Notes under the pieces: generated by a model
Database searches by the model: none
The model's input: the letters and a program-made list of their open reading frames with translations, nothing else
Told to the model about the DNA's origin: nothing
Made by a program: the position numbers and the translations under genes
Shown: positions 1-5,839 of the stretch, in pieces
Layout: each line of letters begins with the position of its first letter
How positions within the stretch are numbered: the stretch's first letter is position 1
From: a bacterium
GTDB lineage: Bacteria; Latescibacterota; UBA2968; GCA-2709665
Reading direction: 5' to 3'
DNA length: 7,730 bases
Assembly (NCBI GenBank): GCA_027619145.1
Contig: JAQCGA010000178.1
Span: 1 to 7,730, forward strand

Positions 1-624
1 GGCTTCAATGAGGGCTTTCGCGTCTGCCAGGTGTGCGATGGCCTGTGCACAGGCGATTTCTTTTTTGTCATCGGGCAGGTCCATGGCGTGGCCTTCGTAG
101 CCCATCACGCCGGCCAGTTGTACGCCGGGAGCCGCGTGGGCCTGTTGCGCCAGTTCGAGGGCGGGCTTTCCGGGTGCGGTACCACAGCGGCCCATGCCGA
201 TGTCCACTTCAACGAGGACGCGGATTTCTACGCCTACGGCCTGTGCGGCTTCGGAGATGGCCTGGATGTGCAGGGGATGGTCTATGGCGACCATGACGTC
301 TGCGTGGCGGCGGAGGTTGACCAGGCGCGCCATTTTACGTTCACCTACGATCTGGTTGGCTACCAGGATATCTTTGATTCCTGCGGCGGCCATGACTTCG
401 GCTTCTCCCAGTTTGGCGCAGGTAATGCCAATGGCACCGGCGTCCAGGAGTTTGTGGGCAATGGCGGGGGTTTTGTTGCCTTTGGTGTGCGGCCGCCAGT
501 TCACACCGCATTCACGGCAGCGAGCGGCGATGCGGGCAATATTCGTTTCGAGGCGATCCAGGTCCAGAAGGAGTGCGGGTGTGTCCAGGGCCTGCTTTTC
601 CATTCCGATAGGCGAATAAGACAT
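1..624 (-). CDS. PLP-dependent D-threonine aldolase / D-serine dehydratase-like (DSD1) enzyme, N-terminal part
   Basis: Translating the minus strand from the ATG at 622-624 gives 208 residues that run open off the left edge, so the C-terminal part is missing. The protein begins MSYSPIGMEKQALDTPALLL. The TPALLLDLDRLETNI stretch (about residues 15-29) and the WRPHTKGNK motif (residues 43-51) match the alanine-racemase-like TIM barrel of the DSD1/D-threonine aldolase family, with Lys49 in the position of the Schiff-base lysine for pyridoxal phosphate. The later GITCAKLGEAEVMAAAGIKDILVANQ and VEVDIGMGRCG patterns are also typical of that barrel. Family members cleave D-3-hydroxy amino acids to glycine and an aldehyde, or dehydrate D-serine. 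They act in the cytoplasm and use a divalent metal bound by the C-terminal domain, which is outside the window. GGAG lies five bases before the ATG. The gene follows the M55 peptidase gene by 56 bases and is probably its operon partner. Aldolase, dehydratase and racemase-like roles cannot be separated from this half. Confidence 0.88.
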   Translation of the reverse strand, partial: MSYSPIGMEKQALDTPALLLDLDRLETNIARIAARCRECGVNWRPHTKGNKTPAIAHKLLDAGAIGITCAKLGEAEVMAAAGIKDILVANQIVGERKMARLVNLRRHADVMVAIDHPLHIQAISEAAQAVGVEIRVLVEVDIGMGRCGTAPGKPALELAQQAHAAPGVQLAGVMGYEGHAMDLPDDKKEIACAQAIAHLADAKALIEA

Positions 625-680
625 AGATTCTCCGGTTGGTCGTGGGTAAAAGTGGTTATCCATTTCCTGGTGCTTGATCG

Positions 681-1463
681 CTACCTTTTTTGGGCGATTT
701 CTGCAAGGGTGTCGCCGGTAATTTTTACGGTGTGGGTGTCCACGCGTTCCACATCTGGCCGTGCGGCTTTGGATTCGGCGCTGTCGGAATGCCGGTATTC
801 CGTAATAAACGTGTAGGGGGGCGCTATAGTGAAGGGTGTGAATTCACCGATGCGGCTCATCACGCGATGGGCGCTTTCCTGGATAAGGTCGCGGGCTTTG
901 GCGGGCGAGAGGGTGAGAGCTGCAGTACGGCTGAGGCCTTCTTTGACAACGACACCTTCAATGTTGGGTACGTAGTGCTGGGCTTCTACAATGGCGGCCC
1001 GGTCTCCGCTGACGAAGACGGTGGGTACACCGGCTTCTCCGGCGCGCGCCACGTTGAGGCCAATTTCGCCAATGAGTTCTCCGTTGAGCCAGCAGTTGGC
1101 AATGGTGCGGGAACTCCAGCTGTGGCAGAGCACTCCGTTGGGCGTGTTGTCCATTGCGTGGTGGCCGTAGAGGAACTGGGCGTCGAAATCTATGCCCAGG
1201 TCCCAGGCGGGGGTGAGGGGACGGCCGTACATGACGCGGGCTTCGCGGTGGACGTGTTCAATATTCAGGCCGCCGCTACCGTGGCCATCCAGGACGATGA
1301 TGTCTGTCGCACCGCCTTCGAGTGCACCGTCGATGAGTGCGTTGAGTTCCAGGGTGGCCAGGTACTTGGCCTGTTCGTTAAAACGGGTGTTGTCATAGGT
1401 CTGGTTCTGGAAGTCCACCACGCCAGCAGCGCCTTCCAGGTCGCAAAGGATGAAGATTTTCAT
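681..1463 (-). CDS. M55 family metallopeptidase, DppA-like D-aminopeptidase
   Basis: This 260-residue protein starts MKIFILCDLEGAAGVVDF. Its length and motifs fit family M55, whose model is the zinc D-aminopeptidase DppA of Bacillus subtilis. That enzyme releases N-terminal D-amino acids, especially D-alanine, from short peptides and assembles as a decamer in the cytoplasm. The metal-site residues known in DppA (Asp8, Glu10, His60, His104, Glu133) have counterparts here: Asp8 and Glu10 in CDLEG, His61 in LDGHGSGG, His101/His102 in YGHHAM, and Glu133 in IGEIG. His114 in the LCHSWSS segment is also well placed. There is no signal peptide. The start is supported by GGAG nine bases upstream (1473-1476). 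The gene lies 20 bases after the amidohydrolase stop and 56 bases before the DSD1-type enzyme, all on one strand, which suggests co-transcription. A D-aminopeptidase beside a D-amino-acid PLP enzyme supports a D-amino-acid role, although the exact peptide substrate is not visible. Confidence 0.93.
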   Translation of the reverse strand: MKIFILCDLEGAAGVVDFQNQTYDNTRFNEQAKYLATLELNALIDGALEGGATDIIVLDGHGSGGLNIEHVHREARVMYGRPLTPAWDLGIDFDAQFLYGHHAMDNTPNGVLCHSWSSRTIANCWLNGELIGEIGLNVARAGEAGVPTVFVSGDRAAIVEAQHYVPNIEGVVVKEGLSRTAALTLSPAKARDLIQESAHRVMSRIGEFTPFTIAPPYTFITEYRHSDSAESKAARPDVERVDTHTVKITGDTLAEIAQKR

Positions 1464-1483
1464 TGGGAGAGTCTCCGAGAGGG

Positions 1484-2638
1484 TCAGGAGGCTGACGCGA
1501 ATGCTCTGGGGTCGTAAAGACGGCCGGCCCGAATGGTGGCGACGGGTTCGAGTTTTTGTTCACCGGTGCGGGTTTCGTTCAGGCTGTCGGTGAATTCAAA
1601 CGTGCCAGATTGGTGATCCAGGATGGCCAGGTCTGCGCAAGTACCGGGGCGGAGGGTACCAATTTCGTTCAGCATACCCATCATGCGCGCTGGCGCAGCG
1701 GTGACTTTATCGAGGGTTTCATCCAGCGAGAGGCCGAGGAGGAGGAACTTGGAAGCGGTGGTGGCCAGGTCGTGGACGGGTCCGTTGAGGTTGTAGATGT
1801 GGAGGTCGCTGGAGATGGTACCGGGATACAGGCCCTGGGCCATTGCGGATTCTGCTACGGCGAAAGAGAAGCTGCCCTGGCCGTGACCTACGTCGAGCAG
1901 GAGGCCGTTTTCGCAGGCTTTTCGAACTTCGCCCCGGACCGTACCGTCCGGGGCGATTACGCCGGTTTCGCTTTGGTGAAAGCAGTGGGTGAGGATGTCG
2001 CCGGGGCGTAGTTCCGCAAGGGTTTCGGGGAGGCTGACCGGGCTGGCGTTGGGGTGAACCATAAGAGGAAGACCGGTGGCTTCGCAGACTTCCCTGGCAC
2101 GCTTGAGAGCCTCTTTCCCATTCTGGCCCACGAGATTTTCTGTGAGGCGAATTTTGATTCCAACGATGTCGTTTTTGTGTTGTTCGCACATCTGGACGGC
2201 GCGTTTGACATCGGCATAACGGAGGTCTGTGAGTTCGCCTACATCGGGGGAAAGCATGCCCTGGGAGGAGAGGTGAAGGAAGGCGCGGATGCGGGTGGCG
2301 CTTACGTCGAGGACGTATTTCTTAAACCCAGGAAAGGTGTCTGCCCCGGCAGATCCGGCGTCGAAGGCGGTGGTGACGCCACGGGCCAGGCAGGTGGGAT
2401 CTGGTTCGATGCCGTAGTGAGAGACGCCCCAGAAGACGTGTACGTGCAGGTCGATGAGGCCGGGTGTGATCAGTTTGCCGGCGGCGTCTATGACGGTGCG
2501 GGCTTCTTCTTCGAAGATTTGTTCTTCTACGGCGGCAATGCGATCTCCGGAGATCGCAATGTCTCGTTTGGCATGCATGTTCTGGGCAGGGTCAACAAGC
2601 GTTCCACCCTGGATGAGCAGATCGTACCTGGGTTCCAT
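1484..2638 (-). CDS. Metal-dependent amidohydrolase/deacetylase (Atu3266-like amidohydrolase superfamily)
   Basis: This 384-residue protein has the amidohydrolase layout. A small beta-sandwich start (YDLLIQGGTLVDP) leads into the metal-binding LIDLHVHVFWG (His65, His67). Lys162 in VGIKIR is the likely carboxylated bridging lysine. His195 (LMVHPN), His218 (ILTHCF) and Asp278 (ISSDLH) complete a binuclear site. The C-terminal TLRPGTCADLAILD closes the sandwich. The pattern matches the 'amidohydrolase/deacetylase family metallohydrolase' group, which is close to dihydroorotase. A studied member, Atu3266 of Agrobacterium, hydrolyses acetyl-(R)-mandelate, and annotations in the group as dihydroorotase or adenine deaminase are usually wrong. 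A hydrolase of N-acyl or O-acyl D-configured compounds would fit its place ahead of the D-aminopeptidase and D-amino-acid enzyme genes, but that is inference. GAGG lies about ten bases before the ATG. The hairpin terminator at 2686-2731 separates it from the malate dehydrogenase gene, so it probably heads its own three-gene operon. Confidence 0.9.
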   Translation of the reverse strand: MEPRYDLLIQGGTLVDPAQNMHAKRDIAISGDRIAAVEEQIFEEEARTVIDAAGKLITPGLIDLHVHVFWGVSHYGIEPDPTCLARGVTTAFDAGSAGADTFPGFKKYVLDVSATRIRAFLHLSSQGMLSPDVGELTDLRYADVKRAVQMCEQHKNDIVGIKIRLTENLVGQNGKEALKRAREVCEATGLPLMVHPNASPVSLPETLAELRPGDILTHCFHQSETGVIAPDGTVRGEVRKACENGLLLDVGHGQGSFSFAVAESAMAQGLYPGTISSDLHIYNLNGPVHDLATTASKFLLLGLSLDETLDKVTAAPARMMGMLNEIGTLRPGTCADLAILDHQSGTFEFTDSLNETRTGEQKLEPVATIRAGRLYDPRAFASAS

Positions 2639-2685
2639 GCTCGGGATTCCTCAAACGGGGCCTGGATGAATGGAGCCGAAACATA

Positions 2686-2731
2686 CATAAAAATAGGGAC
2701 GGTTGCAATGAAAACTCGGGCAACCGTCCCT
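2686..2731 (-). terminator. Rho-independent terminator after the malate dehydrogenase gene
   Basis: A perfect 12-bp inverted repeat (AGGGACGGTTGC at 2695-2706 and its complement at 2720-2731) encloses a 13-base loop. Read on the minus strand, the second arm is followed at once by ATTTTTAT, a U-rich tail. It begins 25 bases after the malate dehydrogenase stop codon and lies 56 bases before the amidohydrolase start. It therefore ends the TPR-malate dehydrogenase unit and isolates the next operon. The plus-strand side has no T-run, so it looks one-directional. Confidence 0.88.
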
Positions 2732-2756
2732 GTAATTCTGTTCCGAATAAGAGCGA

Positions 2757-3767
2757 TCAGGCGATGTTCGGGTTGCTTTTATTCCATTCATTCAGCGGTG
2801 GGAGAATGCCTTCTGTAATGATTTCGTCGCGGAGCTTGACCACGTGCTCGTAGGATGTCCGCAGGGCTTGAATATCTTCCTCTTCCCCTTTTGGCATGGA
2901 CCAGGTCGCGCCTTTGGAAGAGAGGGTGGCGGGCATTCCCATCATGATGTGGTCAAACCCTTCGCCACTTACGTAGGCACCACAGGGCCATTCGTAGGGC
3001 TGGCCAAGAACGCCGCGCAGCATGAAGACGCTCTGCTGGGCCGGAGACTGGAAAGAGGATCGGCCACGCAACTGGATGATGCGCGCTCCGCCGCCGCGGA
3101 CGAGGGTTTGAATTTGCGCCCATTCGTCTTTGGTGAGTCCAATGCCGTTGACTTTTTTTCCGGCCAGGATGTCGTTGAGTGCTACGCCATCTACCTGCGT
3201 TCCACCTTTGAAGACGGCCATTTGTTCGCCGTGTCCGCCGTAGGTTCGGCAGCCGGTGACCTTGTCCTGGCGCACGTTGAAATGCTGCGAGAGTGCGGTT
3301 TGCAGGCGGGTGCTGTCCAGGGCAGCCAGGGTGCTGACGCGGCTTGTGGGTAGGCCTGAATGAACCAGGGTGGTGAGGCCGGTGATGTCTGCGGGGTTAA
3401 AAATAACAAGGACGAACTTACAGTCCGGGCAGTGTTTCTTGATGTTAAGGCCCAGTTCGCGGGCAATTTGGGCGTTGTCCCTTGTGAGGTCTTCGCGCGT
3501 CATGCCTTCTTTGCGGGGTGCCCCGCCAGAGGTGATGATGTAAGATGCGCCGGTGAGGGCTTCTGCAATATCTGTAGTCCAGGTGACGTCCGCACCCGGA
3601 AACCCGCAGTGGTAGAGTTCCTCTGCGGCCCCTTGCAGGCCTTTTTCAAACGGATCGTACATGGTCACCCGGCTGGTTGTGCCCGAGGCGAGCAGGGTCT
3701 GGGCTAAATTGGAGCCGATGGCTCCGGCTGCGCCCAGAACAGCAACATTTTCATCTGTCAGATACAT
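2757..3767 (-). CDS. mdh: NAD-dependent malate dehydrogenase (lactate/malate dehydrogenase family)
   Basis: This 336-residue protein starts MYLTDENVAVLGAAGAIGSN. The dinucleotide-binding loop is GAAGAIG (residues 12-18), and Asp38 ends the second strand, as expected for NAD preference. The substrate arginines Arg85 and Arg91 sit in APRKEGMTREDL, the malate-type loop rather than the lactate-type one. VIFNPADI (Asn124) follows. The catalytic relay is Asp151 with Arg154 in ALDSTRL and His179 in YGGHGEQ. The enzyme interconverts malate and oxaloacetate in the TCA cycle. An upstream in-frame ATG at 3818 would add 17 residues, but the ATG at 3767 begins exactly at the Rossmann strand and has GAGG about 11 bases before it, so I chose it. 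At 336 residues it is slightly longer than usual, with an extra acidic-helical tail near residues 292-320. It follows the TPR gene by 71 bases without a visible terminator and is ended by the hairpin at 2686-2731. Confidence 0.92.
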   Translation of the reverse strand: MYLTDENVAVLGAAGAIGSNLAQTLLASGTTSRVTMYDPFEKGLQGAAEELYHCGFPGADVTWTTDIAEALTGASYIITSGGAPRKEGMTREDLTRDNAQIARELGLNIKKHCPDCKFVLVIFNPADITGLTTLVHSGLPTSRVSTLAALDSTRLQTALSQHFNVRQDKVTGCRTYGGHGEQMAVFKGGTQVDGVALNDILAGKKVNGIGLTKDEWAQIQTLVRGGGARIIQLRGRSSFQSPAQQSVFMLRGVLGQPYEWPCGAYVSGEGFDHIMMGMPATLSSKGATWSMPKGEEEDIQALRTSYEHVVKLRDEIITEGILPPLNEWNKSNPNIA

Positions 3768-3838
3768 GGTGATGTTTTCCTCTCTGTGGCTGCGTGCGCG
3801 GAAAGGATGCCCGCTCAATGGAATCTATAACGCGTGCC

Positions 3839-5092
3839 TTATTGGGCTGCTTCTTGTTCTGCGAGGCTCTGGGCCATATTGAAGGCTTCTTCGGCATTCT
3901 TGGCGCTTTCTGTGGCAGGGCTTCCACTCTGCGTTTGCGAGAGGCGTGCCCAAGCGCGCGAGAGCGCAGTCCAACCCGGCCGGCTGGTGGGCTTGAGACT
4001 CACGACCATTTTGAGCGCATCGGTGGCTTCTTTGAATTTCCCCTGATCATCATAAATGCGGCCCAGGTTGTACCAGGATTCATAGTCTTCGGGGTTGGCC
4101 TGCACACTTTTCTCAAAGAGGCTTAAGGCTTTATCATTTTGCCCCAGGCCTTTGTAGGCCGCCGCCAGGTTGTAGGCGATATCAGCGTTGTCTTGCTGTG
4201 CGAGGACTTTTTCCAACAGTTCTGCTGCACGTTCATAATTTTCGCCCATCATATACATCTGCCCGGCCATGTTGAGCATTTGGGGATTTCCTGGGTCAAT
4301 TGCCAGGGCTTTTTCTGCTGTCGCGAGCGCACCTTCGGTGTCTTCCAGGCGCTGGTATGCCCGGGCCAGGTCGCTGAGAAAGTCCACGTTGTCGGGTTTC
4401 AGTTCGTGGGCTTTTGTGAAACACTGCTTGGCTTCTTCCAGCTTGTCCGTGTTCATGTAAGCCCGGCCCAGATTGATGAAGGCTGCCGGGTTTTTGGCGT
4501 CCATTTCAACGGCTTTTTCGTAGGCTTCAATACCAGCCTGTGTTTGGCCCATGTTCAGGTATGCAATTCCCAGGCCGCCGTAAGTAATGGCTTTATCGGG
4601 TAAGAATCGAGCTGCTTGCTGGAAAGATTCGACGGCAGCTGCAAAGTCCTGGGCATTGATTGCTTTTACACCCGTATTGTAGCTGCGGGACCACCACATG
4701 TCCAGATAAGGTTCAATGTCATCTGTAAATTTCTTCTTGCCTTTTTTGGTGGCGAGCACAAAGTCGAATTCTTTTTTCATTTTCTCGGGTTCGTTGCTTT
4801 CCGAGTACATTTCTCCGAGCATGAAATGCGTTTCCAGGTCATTGGGATCTCCTTCTACGGCGATTTCCAGTTGATCGACCGCTTTCTGGAGCAGTTCGGG
4901 TTTTCGACCTTCTTTTCGCCATTGGTTGATATATACCTTGGCCGAGCGTTTGGCAATGGCGGCGTCGCCTTTCCCTGCTTTTCTTTTTGCCAGGGCAGTT
5001 TCAGGTGATGTGCCCAGGAGGAACAGCGCGATAGCGGGCAGCACGAGCAGGCTGGCCCACCGCAATCGGGCGCTCTTGGTAATCCGTTTCAT
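3839..5092 (-). CDS. Exported tetratricopeptide repeat (TPR) protein
   Basis: This 417-residue protein has a signal-peptide-like start: basic residues MKRITKSARLR, a hydrophobic core at about residues 12-28 and a likely cleavage after ALA at residue 35. The rest is mostly helical TPR units, with repeats near residues 67-100, 135-165, 168-200, 202-234, 236-268, 270-300, 303-335 and 337-370. The clearest follow the pattern NLGRAYMNTDKLEEAKQCF (from about residue 207) and YNLGRIYDDQGKFKEA (from about residue 341). The tail (370-417) is helical and rich in Ala, Gln and Glu. TPR arrays are protein-binding scaffolds, and this one probably acts in the periplasm or at the envelope. No enzymatic domain is visible and the partner is unknown. 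AAAGGAG lies seven bases before the ATG, a strong ribosome site. The malate dehydrogenase gene follows by 71 bases on the same strand, so the two are probably co-transcribed. A lipoprotein is unlikely because no lipobox cysteine is seen. Confidence 0.9.
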   Translation of the reverse strand: MKRITKSARLRWASLLVLPAIALFLLGTSPETALAKRKAGKGDAAIAKRSAKVYINQWRKEGRKPELLQKAVDQLEIAVEGDPNDLETHFMLGEMYSESNEPEKMKKEFDFVLATKKGKKKFTDDIEPYLDMWWSRSYNTGVKAINAQDFAAAVESFQQAARFLPDKAITYGGLGIAYLNMGQTQAGIEAYEKAVEMDAKNPAAFINLGRAYMNTDKLEEAKQCFTKAHELKPDNVDFLSDLARAYQRLEDTEGALATAEKALAIDPGNPQMLNMAGQMYMMGENYERAAELLEKVLAQQDNADIAYNLAAAYKGLGQNDKALSLFEKSVQANPEDYESWYNLGRIYDDQGKFKEATDALKMVVSLKPTSRPGWTALSRAWARLSQTQSGSPATESAKNAEEAFNMAQSLAEQEAAQ

Positions 5093-5118
5093 GATCTGAC
5101 TCCTTTCTTCAGCAAAAA

Positions 5119-5207
5119 CCGGTAGTGCCAGTTGTTCTCTTTTAGGGATAACAGATTCAAGGCATTCAGATTCATTCTTACCACCGGCTTGGGATTGTTA
5201 ACAACTG
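5119..5207. repeat. Overlapping inverted repeats and a short direct repeat in the TPR gene leader
   Basis: An 8-bp perfect inverted repeat pairs CAGTTGTT (5129-5136) with AACAACTG (5200-5207). A second 8-bp repeat with one G-U pair links CCGGTAGT (5119-5126) with ACCACCGG (5180-5187). The two interleave rather than nest, so they could form alternatives or a pseudoknot. Between them CAGATTCA occurs twice, at 5152-5159 and 5167-5174, with a 15-base period. Short repeats of this size can arise by chance. Confidence 0.4.
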
Positions 5208-5223
5208 TTTTTTATGATTTTTT
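5175..5223 (-). promoter_or_regulatory. Candidate promoter with upstream A-tracts for the TPR-malate dehydrogenase unit
   Basis: On the minus strand two A-tracts (5208-5223, AAAAAATCATAAAAAA) resemble an UP element. They stand next to a TTGTTA -35-like box (5199-5204), followed after 18 bases by TAAGAA (5175-5180) with an extended-10 TG one base before it. TTGTTA is half of the 10-base palindrome TTGTTAACAA (5195-5204), which could also be an operator. The -10 match is weak, so the call rests on the combination and on its position about 85 bases before the TPR start. Confidence 0.35.
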
Positions 5224-5469
5224 CCAGGTTGCTTTCCCGGACGGTTGGCAATATAGGAGTATGGGAAGTCTGTGTCAAGTCTCAAACACATTTGCAGAAC
5301 CGCAAAGATAGCTGGTACGGTGGATTTCTTACTTTTTATGACGGACAGAGGAGGATAAGGTTCCGGTCTTTGCTTGCTTGTGTGAGACCTGTGGCTAAGG
5401 GATGGAAGTTAGGCAATGTTGTACCGCCGGTGGGATTTGATGAACGGAAGACGCCATAAACAGAAAATG
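5224..5469. other. Stretch with no convincing gene
   Basis: This stretch lies between the TPR promoter candidate and the hairpin that ends the small-protein gene. Open frames exist on both strands (5214-5459 plus, 81 codons; 5336-5524 minus, 62 codons from a TTG). Neither has a well-spaced ribosome site or a recognisable motif, and they overlap each other. I see no tRNA, 5S, SRP, tmRNA or 6S-like pattern. It may simply be upstream regulatory or spacer DNA. Confidence 0.5.
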
Positions 5470-5510
5470 GAACCGGACGGCGAGGGATGAAATTTCTCGC
5501 CGTCCGGTTC
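5457..5510 (-). terminator. Hairpin terminator after the 58-residue protein gene
   Basis: A perfect 15-bp inverted repeat (GAACCGGACGGCGAG at 5470-5484, complement at 5496-5510) encloses an 11-base spacer, and G-U and A-U pairs could extend the stem inward. On the minus strand the second arm is followed by CATTTTCTGTTTAT, a moderately U-rich tail. It begins 33 bases beyond the stop codon of the small gene. The plus-strand flank (GTAAGGGGG) has no T-run. The very GC-rich stem makes it a strong structure whatever the tail quality. Confidence 0.75.
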
Positions 5511-5543
5511 GTAAGGGGGTTCAAGGAGGATGTCTTATGCGGG

Positions 5544-5720
5544 CTACAGCCCGATCACTTTTTGTAGCTGACTGTGGGGTACTGTGTCTGTTAACAGGTT
5601 TTCAATGTTGACTCGAACCCGGTTCTCGCAGACGTCCAGGACTCGCCACGGGCCCCAACGGAGTTGATCTGCATCGATGTACCAGACCCAGTCGCCTGAT
5701 TTAAATTCTGTTGCTGACAT
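5544..5720 (-). CDS. Small hypothetical SH3-like protein (58 residues)
   Basis: The minus-strand frame from the ATG at 5718-5720 to the TAG at 5544-5546 encodes 58 residues beginning MSATEFKSGDWVWYIDADQL. A ribosome site AAGGGAG lies six bases before the ATG, and a strong terminator follows the stop. Both support a real gene despite its small size. The pattern KSGDWVWYID, then WGPWRVLDV (residues 22-30), then RVRVNIENLL (34-43) and a final TVPHSQLQKV resembles a five-strand SH3-like barrel. It also resembles the short C-terminal domains that follow retroelement integrases and the KOW/Tudor-type folds. I recognise no named family. There is no signal peptide or membrane segment, so a cytoplasmic RNA-, DNA- or protein-binding role is plausible but inferred. 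It lies 119 bases downstream of the receiver-protein gene on the same strand. The leader between them can hide its ribosome site. Confidence 0.75.
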   Translation of the reverse strand: MSATEFKSGDWVWYIDADQLRWGPWRVLDVCENRVRVNIENLLTDTVPHSQLQKVIGL

Positions 5721-5721
5721 G

Positions 5722-5782
5722 GTTTTCTCCCTTGCGTTCTGGATATCCTTGTTTTGAGGATATCGACCACAAGCGAGAAAAC
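5722..5782 (-). promoter_or_regulatory. Ribosome-site-sequestering leader hairpin, candidate ROSE-like RNA thermometer
   Basis: In the minus-strand RNA, GUUUUCUCGCUUG (5782 to 5770) can pair with CAAGGGAGAAAAC (5734 to 5722): eight pairs, one G-G mismatch, then four pairs. The second arm contains the whole Shine-Dalgarno site and ends one base before the AUG of the 58-residue gene. An inner 7-bp hairpin (5758-5764 with 5742-5748, nine-base loop) caps the structure across a 5-by-7 internal loop. The anti-Shine-Dalgarno side carries UCGCU, matching the U(U/C)GCU motif of ROSE thermometers, where a G-G pair also faces the ribosome site. The thermometer function is inference from this fold. Confidence 0.5.
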
Positions 5783-5797
5783 ATTAGAAAAGAAGCT

Positions 5798-5827
5798 GGT
5801 TGAAGGTAAAACCGAGGGAGATCAACC
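5798..5827 (-). repeat. Short inverted repeat just after the response regulator gene
   Basis: GGTTGA (5798-5803) and TCAACC (5822-5827) form a 6-bp stem with an 18-base loop, starting 12 bases beyond the regulator stop. On the minus strand the next bases (AGCTTCTTTTCT) are pyrimidine-rich, so it could be a weak terminator or the first hairpin of the small gene's leader. The stem is short, and chance occurrence is possible. Confidence 0.3.
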
Positions 5828-5839
5828 TGGAGATTCGGG

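Noticed and set aside
690..1517. 275-codon plus-strand open frame, with similar long antisense frames at 31-816 and 2054-2818
   Set aside because: They lie fully opposite well-supported genes with intact active sites. Their translations are low-complexity, Gly/Val/Phe-rich and without motifs. They are shadows of the codon bias on the other strand.
3768..3818. 17-residue N-terminal extension of malate dehydrogenase
   Set aside because: The family start is directly before the Rossmann strand, and the ATG at 3767 has its own ribosome site inside this segment.
5214..5459. 81-codon plus-strand frame
   Set aside because: It has no ribosome site at a usable distance from its ATG and no recognisable motif. 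It begins inside the A/T tract upstream of the TPR gene and overlaps another equally weak frame.
5336..5524. 62-codon minus-strand frame
   Set aside because: It starts at a TTG with no ribosome site and runs through the perfect hairpin that terminates the small-protein gene. It has no family resemblance I can defend.
5540..5553. Small hairpin CGGGC-TACA-GCCCG overlapping the small gene's stop codon, considered as a terminator
   Set aside because: The stem is only 5 bp and no T-run follows on either strand. The 15-bp hairpin just downstream is far better.
5530..5610. Plus-strand AAGGAGG followed by ATG near 5530-5538, considered as a gene start
   Set aside because: The frames from these ATGs close after about 13 and 24 codons and lie opposite the small-protein gene.
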